Source: Plasmodium malariae (Eukaryota > Apicomplexa > Aconoidasida > Haemosporida > Plasmodiidae). Taken from it: a DNA stretch of 64,000 bases. Position numbers and translations under genes: made by a program. Shown in pieces: positions 52,719-64,000 of this stretch (the first letter of the stretch is position 1; each line of letters opens with the position of its first letter). The stretch spans positions 1 to 64,000 of the forward strand of contig NW_021638285.1 of the NCBI RefSeq assembly GCF_900090045.1, in the 5' to 3' direction. The notes below the pieces were generated by a model. The model was not told the DNA's origin, searched no databases, and was given only the letters and a program-made list of their open reading frames with translations.

Positions 52719-53366
52719 AATTATTGTTATAAAAGTTATAACATTCTCTAACACTTTCACAAATATTACCATCGGAGTCATTGTCTTTACCATTAAATGT
52801 GCTGAAATTATCATAATAGCTATATAATTGTTTAAGTTTATTTAAAACATCTTGATGAATAATTTTTATTTCGTCTGTGCATATATTTCCTGTTTTGGAC
52901 GAAAAATCTCTATATCCCTGAAACCAACTTGAATTATTATAACTATCATCTGAATTTATCCTATAATTTAAGTATTTACAACGTTTGAAGCTATCGGATT
53001 TATAGTTTTCCTTTATTTCAATTAAATATCTACCAACCTCTTGGCATGGTGTAGCAAAATTAGGTTTATTTTGCTCGATTAGAGCACATTTCCTTCCAGG
53101 ATTTTCACCTTGTACCCCACGCATCCTGTTATAAATATCTAAGATAACATCTTCAAATTCCTTTTTATATTTAAGAAATAATGTTACGGAATTTTCCTGA
53201 AAAGAAAAAAAGTATAATTTTAATATGTAAGTGCGCAAAAACATAATTTCATGGAATATATTTCTACATCATTTCTAGAATGGAGGATTCTTTAATATAA
53301 TAATACAAATAATTATTATAACATAAAAATAGTTATTACATTTTCTGCTGGATCTCCGGATGCCAT

Positions 53367-56300
53367 TATATATAAGTATATGTGTCAAAATTGGAAATAA
53401 TTAAATTGGTAACATGTTAATTTTAGTATAAGTAAAAATAAATATATAATATGTTTTTATGTGACGTATTTTTTTTTTTTCATACATAGAATTTTAAAAC
53501 ATAACTAAGTAAGTGTTTTTCTATATATTTTGATAATATTAAAATAACTTAATATGCTTAGTACACTACAAATTAAATCCTTTAATTGAAAATATAATAA
53601 TTTTTTGAAAAACAGGATCACTTTATTGTAACTAAAAAATAGTTATAGAAAAGAATATTCTTTTCTATATTTTTATTAATATGAAGCTTATGTAATTCTA
53701 ATGATATTTTATACAAAAAAATAAATTAATTTTAGTACATACTCATATGGATTTCTCATTATACTGTAATATATATTTAGGAATCTCTTTGGGTCTTTAA
53801 AAATATTATAAATAGTTAAATATTAACTATTTATAAGATATATAATTTTCTCTTTTATTTTATTACTATTTTTTTCATTATTAAAATAATACCATTCATA
53901 TTATTTCATTTAATATTTATCATAAGTATCAATAACATATATATTAGTCAATAAACTGAACTTGACGAATATTACTAAAATTTAAATTTAACTTAATAAA
54001 AAAAGACATTTAGCTAAAAAGTAGTTTAGTATATGGAAATATGAATTTATTTGTTAAATGAAAAATATACATCCTCAAAAAATTTATTTTAATTATAAAT
54101 ATAATATTCCATGAATGCACTATATCGTATAATTTTAAAATAATCTGCTAATTCTCTTCATTGTATTATATAAAGAAGTTAAAGTTTTACTTTCTTCTTT
54201 AGAACCTTCATAATGGGATATATATATATTTATATTCGATATATAAATGTATGCAGAAAAAGTAAATATGTTTATACTATAGAATAATTATTATTATGTA
54301 TTAAAAATAAAAATACAAATAATATAATATTTATCTTAATTGCTTTAGTAAAATTTATTATTGAATTCATTTGTACATATAGCATAACTAAAATATAAAT
54401 TAATATTTCAATCAATATTTATCATAATAATCTACAGAGAATACAACTTATTAGCAATGTTGTTTATGGTATGTGTTTATATTTCAATATATAATAAAAC
54501 ATTTGCGAATGTTAATATCATAATATTTTTCAATTATGTATATGTTACTTCTACTTTATTTATGATATTATATTTCATATGAGTTCTAACATATTATAAC
54601 ATTTAATACAATGTATTTAGAAAATAATATTAAATTATTATTATTTTTTTTTTATATATATTTTATTGTTCTAAATTATCTAACGATTATATACGTTTAG
54701 TATGATATATAAATTATAAGTTATATCTTAATTAAATTAATATATTTAACATATAATCAAATATATTTAAAAAAAAACTAAAAAATAAAATAAAAGAAAA
54801 ATATGTTTTTGTTATTATTTCATATATGTAATGATTTGTCTTTTTCTTCATAAACGATGTAGAATTTTATATAGTACAATAAGATTTATAATTGCTAAAA
54901 TAAATATTAGTTAACGTTATTTTGTAGTGGATATTCTTTTGTTCTTATATCATTTTTTTATTTATAATATTAAAATTTTTTTTTTTAATATTTACATCAG
55001 CGTTTAACTTAATAAAGTATAATATTTATCAAGGCGCTTTATATATTTCAAAACATTACGGTTTTGTTGTTGGACTTTTATATAAAATCATAACTATGTT
55101 CGTAAGTCCATGTATGTTAATATTTCTTTATAATATTTAATATATTTTTAATGTACTTGCAATATGTTTATATGATTATAGTTAAATTAAATAATTTATT
55201 AAGTTCACATATCAAATATAAGAAATATAAGAAAACATACGTATTAACCTTCTTGTAATTTATACACAATATTAATGAAATATATAAGTGACATATATAT
55301 TACATTATAAAACATAAAAGTATTTTTTGAAAGGAGACATATATATTAAAATAATATACTTTAAAAGAACTATATATTCATTATTTGTAATATAAAATAA
55401 GAATGTTTAAGTTCATTTAAATTTATTAAATATTTTTTGAAATATGGATAACGTTAATATTATTAATAAGTAAAAACAATGTTTTCTTAACAAAATACTA
55501 TTGATATGCTATAATATATATGTTTTATGTAATATGAGGATATTATATTACAAATAAGTATTTATATTTCAGTTAAAATTGTGTTATTTGATAGTCCTTC
55601 TTATAATTAATTCAGAAACATATTTTTTTTATTTTTTTTATTAATATTATTACTGCATTAATTATAATGTTTAAAAAATAAGCAGAATGCTGTTATTATA
55701 GCTTTTACTCAATACAAACTAGTAAATAAAAATTTACAATTTACTAATTTTCTATGGAATATGATAAAAGTAAAAAATTATTATGTATCAAAATGCATTA
55801 AACATTTTAACAAATAGATCTACTATTGGTTTATGTTATAAATAAATAAATATATATATAATTTATAAAATAATAAAAAAAAATATAAGAAGAAAAAATA
55901 TTATTAACTAAATATTAAAAAGAAAAATATTATTTTATAATTTCAAAAATCAAAAGAGAAAAACATTGAATGTTAGAATATATATATTCTTTTCAAAACT
56001 CAAAAAGGTAGTGTCCAAATTTTTTTATTAATATAATAAAAATAGGTATTTAATTGAAAGGAAAAAAATAAAAATATATGATATTTTTTGAAATTCCTAT
56101 GAAATAATATTATTCTGTTTCATTTGTTCTTCATTTTAAAAAAGTGTTGAATCTTATCAATTTAGTACTGTTTAAATTATATACTTTTTTATAATTATAT
56201 TTTATATCTTTAATATTATAAAAATATTTATAAATTATAATGTATAAAAAAAAAAGAAAAAGAAAACCATAAGAATCATTTTTAATTATCGGTTTATATC

Positions 56301-57188
56301 TTTTTTTAGAATTGAATAATAAGGTTAATATAAAAAATTATGTATCCTGAATAATTTCATTATTATCACATTTTTGTCATTTTAATAATTTCATTGATAT
56401 TTAAAATTTATTTTAATAAAACTTATATAAACAAAAAAATAAATACTTTAATATTAACATACATAAATATGTATGAACATTTTTTATTAAAGTCACAGTA
56501 TTGTTGAGAAAAAAAATTAAATTCTTTATTAAGAGAATGAATTTTTATATATGATTTTTCCATTTTGCGTATATATAAATAACTCAAGAAAAAAATTATT
56601 ATATATATAACAGTTAAAGTATTATAAATTTATAATAAATGAGAACTATTAATATGAGAACTTTTATTAGGGCATAGAGATTAACATTCTTTTATGCAAT
56701 ATATTATTTACTTTTTTATAAGATGAAATATATGTGGCATATAATTAACTTTTCATATATTTTAACATCATTTTTCTTTAATGAAGAGATTTACTATATC
56801 AATTAACACATTAATTTCCAAATAATGCGAATACTTGTAGATTACATAATAATTATCTTTTCAAAAGTGAAAAATACTGTACAGTAATTTTTAATGGAAT
56901 AAAATATAATTATATAAATTTATGTGATAATATTATATTAATTCAAAAATAGTATTAAAATTTATTTATTTTGCTCTTTTTTATTATTCAAAATGTTAAT
57001 TGTTTCTATGTTTAATATTTTGGAAAATGTTAATATTAATTTTTTTTTTTTTTCTTTTGATATATATAATATCATCTTGCAAATTTTATTGAATAGAGTA
57101 TTAATATAATATTCTAATGGATATTTTTTTATAAAGAAAAAATTGCATACGTAATAGTAATATATTTTAAGTATCGAAGTTTCAAACT
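53367..57188. other. AT-rich sequence between pir and STP1
   Basis: No gene. An ORF of 76 codons on the - strand at 56962-57192 is Ile/Lys/Tyr-rich low complexity. It contains the 5' flank of the - strand pir gene and the 3' flank of the STP1 gene. Confidence 0.55.
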
Positions 57189-59905
57189 TCATATTTCATT
57201 CTTGCCTTTTTCTTCTTTATTACTTGTTACTTTACATTCCTCTTCTTTATTTCTTACATGCACTAAAAAATTCAAATAACCTTTATTTTTAGCAGCACCT
57301 TATCTTAAATATAATCTAACTATATTTTGGTTGTATTAGTATGAATTTATGAAATGTGTTTTTCTGCTATATCAATGGATTTTTCTACTGTCCCATTATT
57401 AACTATAGAACGTGCATATAAGTCATCTTCTCCTATCCAATCTTCTATCTCATTTCTGAAACTGTCCCTCCTTATATGAGTATGGAATTCCTTATTTCTT
57501 TTATTTTCTATATCACTGTTAATATATTCAATTGTATTTTCTGTAATTTCTTGTTTGTTACCTGAATATTTTTGTGTCTTCCATTCATTTATGGATATAT
57601 CCAAAAATAATTCCCTATTTTCAAAGTACACCTCTTTTTTACATTCTTCTAATACCGTCATAAGCGCGAGAACACACAAATTTGTTAATAATTTTTTTTT
57701 TATATATTTATATAATTCTTCATAATTTCCTTTTTGCTGAAATTCTTCTATATTTAGTGGTGATAAATAATTTTTATTATCTTCGTTTTCACATTCTGCT
57801 GACATATTCTGCAACTGCTCTGCCAATCCTTTAAACCAATCCTGTTCCAAATACTGTTTTATAATAGTACCATTTTTTGATATCCACTGTTTCCATAGAT
57901 TTTTTTCTATTTCAAAAAATGGAACTTTGGGTTTTTCTCCAGATTTCTTTTTTATTTCTTTCATTTCATGTATATAAGCTAGTTCTTGCTTCCATTCATT
58001 CTTCAAATTATGAAACCAATGCTCTTTTTTCAATATTTCAGAAGCATTTCTATGTTTTTCTATCCATTTATTCCATAGAATATTGAGGTTTTTTATATCG
58101 TTGGTATTTTCAATATTTTCTGTTATTAGATGATCATTCGTTAAATTAGCACAGGTTCTATAATCCTTTTGTACTAACGCATCTATACATATTTCTAAGA
58201 ATTCTTCTTTGTTGTTTTCCCAATCTTCATTTATACATTTTTCTAGTACTTCCATATGTACTTCTATTATGGTTTTTGATCTGTCTTTTTTTCGCTTTGA
58301 CACGTTTACATTATTTGTAAGTTCATTTATTTTAATTTTTTTTATGATTTCTTCATCTTCATCTATTGAGTATCCTAAATGCTCATCTTTTACAAGCTTA
58401 TTTTTTTTGTTAGAAAATGAAGGTACTAGCAATTTCAGGAATTTTATTTGTTTTCTTTTTATCTTTTTTTTTTTTTTAAACATCACCATTAATAAGAACT
58501 ACAAAGAAAAAAAAAAAAAAATGATTTATATGATAAATTATTATGGTAATCAAATGTTTATTATATATTTAGTTTATATTTTTATTTTACTTTAATAAAA
58601 AAAGAAAATAAAACGATAGTAAGAATACTTATTAAAATAGATGATATATAATTGTTAGGTTTCTTTACCACTTTATCTGTAATATATTTTTAAATATATA
58701 TATATTAATACATGTATTTATTTCGAAAATAGAAAAATAAATAGCATTAGTGGTACCTGCAGATGTAGGATGCGTAGAAGGAGCTGGAGACAGTGAGGTA
58801 AAACTTAATGAATCAGTAGATGGAGAAATAATTTCAGGATTAGAAAATGCTCCAGAATCTTTAGGAATTGACGATGGTAATATAGAGTCTTCTTGTTGTG
58901 TATGGAGAGAATTAGAATCTGTAATTTGCTCTGATGATTCAAATTCTGAAGATTCTTCTACTACATTTTCTTTCGTTTTATCTTGGTTAACTGAATGTTC
59001 AGATGCTCCTTGTTGAGGGGATATCTCTGTAGGTGAATGTTGCACACTTGGAGAATTTTCCACTAGTGATAAAGTTTGATTTTGAGGTATAGAATTTTCT
59101 GGATCTTAATTATCTCTTTGCGATTTTTCTGGAACTTTAACTTTTTCTTCAGGTATATTCATATCAGAATATATGAAGTTATTAATTGTTTTAAATGTTT
59201 GAGAATTCATTATGCCACAATTTTTTGTTGGATATTGGGATAAAGCTATTTTGTTTTTGCATTTGGAATGTAAGAGACTCTTCTTATTATTAAAATGATC
59301 CTCCCTGCCTTTAATCCACACATTATATTCCGTAAATTTATTTATACATTTCTGATCACCATTACAGTCATATATGCTACTATTATTTTCTTTATACTTA
59401 CTTAGTATTTGCATATATTGTTCTTTTTTTTCACAGAAATCATCTGCATCATAGAATAATTCTAAAAGTTCTTTTTCTTCATTGTTAAAGATCATAAAAC
59501 ATCCACCATATTGTGTTATCCCTGTAAAGTACTTACTATACCAAGTTCTTAGTGCTCCTTTCCAAATATATTCTTGATAACGCCTATATGGATCTTTCGA
59601 ATTAATTAAATAATCAGCCAGATTCTTGCATTTTTCTCTAAATTTTTCTTTTTTATTTTCACTTTTTAATGAAGAGGCTTGAGATATAATAGTAGCACCA
59701 ACTTGTTTAAATCCTTGTTGGAAATACAAATTTATTGCTGTAGTACCCTGAACAACTGGGTACTATATTTAGAATTATTATGAATTATTTAGGCATTATT
59801 TTTTATGGTAGATATGTTATAATTTTATTGTATATATGCAATTTATAATTAAAATTATGCATCTTAAAAAATAAAGAATATTACCGAGTTAAAACATTTT
59901 TCCAT
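57189..59905 (-). pseudogene. STP1: STP1-type surface protein, one in-frame stop and broken tail
   Basis: Four exons on the - strand. Exon 1, 59885-59905, encodes MEKCFNS. Exon 2, 58757-59762, starts YPVVQGTTAINLYFQQGFKQ. Exon 3, 58591-58676, encodes the membrane segment (KVVKKPNNYISSILISILTI). Exon 4, 57347-58498, is the cytoplasmic part. Junction phases agree: exons 2 and 3 sum to a multiple of three. Exon 2 is a Cys-rich ectodomain (QYGGCFMIF, DFCEKKEQY, YDCNGDQKC, KNCGIMN) followed by a Ser/Pro/Glu-rich stalk. Exon 4 begins FLLMVMFKKKKKIKRKQIKF and has Trp-containing units (LWNKWIEKHRN, LWKQWISKNGT, IEDWIGED). A TAA at 59106-59108 splits ectodomain from stalk in the same frame. Exon 4 ends EKHIS at 57347, but 57189-57299, in another frame, encodes a tail-like GAAKNKGYLNFLVHVRNKEE. 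Known STP1 proteins are surface antigens resembling SURFINs. I infer a recent pseudogene unless the stop is an assembly error. Confidence 0.83.
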
Positions 59906-62900
59906 GATGGCTATAATATTATTGTGCGTTGCAAATAACAATCTGAAAGAAAAATAAAAAATTTGTGTCTTTTTGTTTTTCAATAACGTAATTTAAATTA
60001 ATATTTGTTAACTAAAAGAAATTATAAAATTATCATTTACATAATAATTTTTATATGATATATTAAATAATGAATGCATTACTATTTATTTTATAATATA
60101 TTTATATTAATTAACCTTAAATATATAAGAACCAGATATTTACCTAAACTTACTTTAATATTTAATACAAGTTAATATTTTTATGAACAATTTCATGTTT
60201 TCTATATAAAGAGAAAGTCAAGTTGCTAACAATATAAACCTACATATGAGATGCATCATGTAATATACAATTCATTATGGAAAAACAGTATTAATATACT
60301 GCATTTTTTCCTTTTTTTTAATGAAGATCAAAAAATATAAATAAAATTGTATGTATTAATATAAATAATTCACCGTATTATTATGTTTGTCCGAAACTAT
60401 ATAATTAAAAAAACAAATAATTATTAGTACTGTTAGTATGTTTCTATTTTATTATATTATTTTTGTTATTTATTTTTAATACTAGCTATAATTTTGCCAT
60501 AATTATTTTGTTAATGCTTTTACGTATTTACTACTTATGTCTAAGGATCAGAATAGATAATATATAAATTATACTAAATTTTCGATGTGATACTAGACAC
60601 CTCATACGATTAAATTGTAACTGACACTTAATATTATATATATATATATATCACTTATCTAAAATTTAACTATTTGAGTTATATATATAATTCCATTAAG
60701 AAATTTTAAAATAGAGTAATATATTTCATATATATATGTTCTGTACATGCGTATTATTTCTTTTATTTATGAATGAATTCATATTGGCAATATTTTAATT
60801 AATAAAATGAATATTTAGATATATTAAATAAAAAAAGCAAATTCAACTACTTATTCTAAATAAGCATAATTATCTTGATATATTTACAACAAAATTTATT
60901 ATACTATATAATTAAAAAAGAAGTAAATTATGTTAGAATTTTTTAATGAATAATAATAATATTATATTTCCACGTAAATGAAATATTATACTACATTATA
61001 TTATACAAAATATATTCAAAATCATAAAATTTTTTTTTGTAACTATTTAGGGATATATTCTAAAAAATATATTAAAAAAACGTCCTTTATTTTTTTGTTT
61101 TTGTTCTGCATAAGTTAACTATATGAGAATATCATTTAAACACCAATAATAAATATGTTTTATTATTAGAAATGAAAAAGTCAATATATTCTTTTATAAT
61201 ACATTCTAATACATGAATCAATAAATAAATTTACAGTACAATTTTAATATATTAACAATAGCATATATTATTGTATTATAATTTAAAAATATATTTATTA
61301 TTTTTAATTTTTCTTTTGAAACTAGTATACAAGAGTTATAGAATAGTGAGTATGTTAATAAATAAAAGTATATTAATTGTAAATTTTTGTAATTAATTAC
61401 TTCCCATACAAAATTAAGTTATTATGTTAATGTTTAATGAGTCTATTACATTAAAGGATAATAGGTTTTATTCATTTCTAATTTCAGAATTTATATTTGT
61501 GAAAATTTTTTGTTTTATACTTTTCTTCCTCTTAATTTATTATTTTATATTTTATTTATTTTAAATATATTTTGATTAATAAGCATATACATGGGAATAT
61601 ATGTAAAAATATTTTATTCTTTTTTTAGCTATTATATTTTAAAATTTTTATATTTGAATATATTTTGTATGTGCTACGCTTACTGTATATATAACATATA
61701 ATAGTGGATGCACATACGGCAACATGAAATAAAATATATTATTTTCTTAAGTATCTGTGAATATGTTGTAAGAACATTGCAATAATTGTTTTAAAAATTC
61801 ATATAACAATATTGTTTTTTCTTTCCTTTTTTTTTTTTTTTTAATGTATTATAAATACATAAATATTTTTTTTTTATTTTTGATTGCTTTATATATGTAT
61901 GAATATATATTTCTTTTTTTTTGTTGATATATTTTTCGTTATTTTTTTTTAATATATGATAAAATTTATTTTATATTACTGGAGTTCACCTTTTACAATT
62001 AAATAAAAGTAATGTAAAATTAATAAATATTCGTATTAATAATTAAATATTCCTTCATAATATCATGAATGTATCATTAATTAAAAAAATAACATTTAAC
62101 ATTAAAATCACGAAAATAGACAATTAAATTCTTCATATAAATTATACTAATGGAATACCAATGGATTTATACAAGGAAGCAAATGATGGAGCTGAAATAT
62201 ACATACAACTAATTGAATTTTATATTCTTTAGTGACTTTAAATATAATAATATATTTTTCTCTTATTCAATATGTATAAATGATCTACGCAGCAACTGTG
62301 ATATATATTACTATAAAAAGCATTTATAAAAATCTATAATTCATATTATTTCACCTAATCATAAATAATTATTAATATCCTCTAATAGTGAATACATCCT
62401 TAAGATATATATATATTAAAAACGTTATAAAAAAATTTATTTTATTATATATTTTAATTTATACATATTATTTTTGTCGCAGAGATAAATATAGAATTAA
62501 TTAATATTATAAACCAACTTATATAAATATATGGGTTCACTAAATATGAAATAAATTGTATTTTTCCATATTATGTTAATGTGAAATATTTGATAACACA
62601 GTGAAGTTTTAATTAATATAGTTTAATCCTTTTGTATTGGTTCTGGTAGTAAAATGTATAATTCATATAATATTAAATTCTATGATTATAGATCTGATAT
62701 TTTATAAATGGTTCTCAATAGTTTATTAGATTCATACTATTTAATTAAATGAGTAAAAATGTTATTACTCATGTTTAATTATATGTAAAAGTATATGATA
62801 TTCTTATTATTACGAAATTTTTGTTAATTTAATGATTATACAGTTTATCATATAAAGCTATTATTAACATTACTATTATATAATTATTAAGTCGTTTTTT

Positions 62901-64000
62901 CTCTTAGGTATCCATTTATATATATCATATGTATTGGTTGTTTATAAAATATGGTAGGTATTTTGAATATGTGGGTGTTATACGATAGTATGAATATTGG
63001 TTATCAAATTAAAATTAATGATTTTTCTTATTTTCTATATATTTACACTATAATGTATAATTTTTTATAGATATTTGTTTATAATTTCCTATTATTTTTT
63101 TTTATCTTGGTAAACATACTCATTCTGACCTTATTTTATGAACTTTTTATAGTTATTTTAGACTCATATTCATTTATATACTATTACATTTGCAACATTA
63201 TTATTAAAAAAAATTATTTTAATAGTTTTTATATTTTTTGCATTTTCCAAAAATACAATTCATCTATGTTGTTCAATACTTTATGTTATATGAAGAAAGA
63301 TCCTTATTATTGAACATTTATAAATAACAATTTTTTACAGTGTAATATGTTATATAACATTTGTTGGCACATGAATATTTTTTATCGTTTTCAGAATACA
63401 AGTTAGTATATCAATAATTTTTTTCAACTGAATATTTCAAAATTATTATATTTGTTTATATTGTATAGAATAGGAATATTTAAAAAGTATTTGCCTGTAT
63501 TAGATAATATTACATATTTGTCAATGCAAAAGTATTACGATATTATTGTCTTGTCTTAGTACAATGGATGTTTGTAAAATGGTGTTTGAATATTTGAATG
63601 GAATAAATTATATTTTTAGATAAAAAATATGAAAAATATTAAAAAAAATGTTCATGTTATTAACGGATATAAAGAGATATATTCAAATGTACTAGTTCAC
63701 ATAATTCTTATACTGATGACACTAATTATCGGGTGAGGATTTTACTTAAATTATGTATCATTGAGTATCAGTAGATTCAAGTTTATTAAATATTTTAAGT
63801 TGACCATATGTTCGAACTTAGGTATATAATTTTTACTACTACCGTATTGAGTTTTTAAATTTTCCAATTGAACGCAATAAATATTTTAATTTTATATAAC
63901 ATATAAATTTATATGGCTGTTATATAACAAATTATATTTTCATTATCGATAAGCGTGTTATAAATATTTTTTGAAAAGTGGAAGTTTAATAAAATTAGAA
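59906..64000. other. AT-rich sequence without a supported gene
   Basis: The STP1 5' flank, then about 4 kb with no gene I can support. A 23-codon frame at about 62161-62232 (MDLYKEANDGAEIYIQL..) and a 68-codon ORF at 63107-63313 have no family features. It contains a TA run near 60636-60651 and T tracts near 61834. Confidence 0.55.

Larger units (their letters stand above)
52184..53366 (-). pseudogene. pir: PIR protein gene interrupted by telomere-type repeats
   Basis: A pir gene layout on the - strand. Exon 1 at 53340-53366 encodes MASGDPAEN. Exon 2 starts at 53196 after a TTTTCAG acceptor (ENSVTLFLKYKKEFEDVI...), with a Cys-containing ectodomain (GRKCALIEQ, TPCQEVGRYLIEI, FKRCKYLNY, NICTDEIKIIHQ, NICESVRECYNFYNN). 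The frame stops at TAA 52699-52701 inside degenerate heptamers. Beyond the repeat array an open piece in another frame encodes KKEDYVFVPIITTSIVLLMSF and FLYK, ending at donor 52480. The last exon at 52184-52357 encodes FTPLKSWIYNRLRKKKI...NISYQPQGDT. Ectodomain, membrane segment and tail are thus all present, but the heptamers put stops in all frames between them. I call it a pseudogene; splicing out of the repeat is the alternative, and I found no convincing donor/acceptor pair. Confidence 0.8.

Noticed and set aside
57877..58595. + strand ORFs (69 and 128 codons) over STP1 exon 4
   Set aside because: Hydrophobic Phe/Ser-rich translation is the complement of Lys/Glu-rich coding sequence.
58750..59016. 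88-codon + strand ORF over the STP1 stalk
   Set aside because: It mirrors the Ser/Pro/Glu-rich stalk codons; STP1 exon phases and domain order support the - strand.
1..64000. tRNA, rRNA, CRISPR or transposon sequences
   Set aside because: Looked for cloverleaf-like GC-rich stems, GGTTCRA boxes, regular spaced repeats and transposase or reverse-transcriptase motifs; none seen by eye.

Overview
This is a very AT-rich, gene-poor stretch of malaria-parasite subtelomere. The gene families point to Plasmodium malariae or the closely related ape parasite. Two-exon genes encode short exported proteins with a hydrophobic N-terminus, a PEXEL-like R-L-L-x motif and two C-terminal membrane segments. They fall into two types: fam-l (FETKKYS / EKKIFKELDY core) and fam-m (AQYYxEVIDYNNG / DGKHFHFEKK core). 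They lie beside pir-superfamily genes and an STP1-type surface-protein gene. In my knowledge the fam-l plus fam-m combination is specific to the P. malariae lineage; STP1 occurs in P. malariae and P. ovale. Family names rest on motif recognition, not on a database search.

Layout. 1-8.3 kb has no intact gene, only two possible decayed coding relics (3.27-3.48 kb and 5.92-6.42 kb). From 8.4 to 49.5 kb everything recognisable is on the + strand: fam-l (8.4), fam-m (11.8), fam-l pseudogene (14.7), pir-like (19.4), fam-l (24.3), fam-m (28.0), pir pseudogene (34.3), pir-like (40.5), fam-l (44.8) and fam-m pseudogene (48.6). The order pir - fam-l - fam-m occurs twice, about 20.5-21 kb apart, and the non-coding sequence around the two pir-like genes also matches. 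This looks like an old tandem segmental duplication. After about 50 kb the orientation flips: a pir gene interrupted by seven perfect telomere-type heptamers (52.2-53.4 kb) and a four-exon STP1 gene with a premature stop and a broken tail (57.2-59.9 kb) are on the - strand. 60-64 kb has no recognisable gene.

Function. The intact genes are predicted to act in or on the infected red cell. The fam-l/fam-m proteins would be exported through PEXEL processing. The pir and STP1 products would be surface or exported antigens with one membrane segment and a short or long cytoplasmic tail. Of twelve family members, five are clearly broken or suspect, as expected of a rapidly turning-over multigene locus. 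No tRNA, rRNA, CRISPR or transposon was seen.
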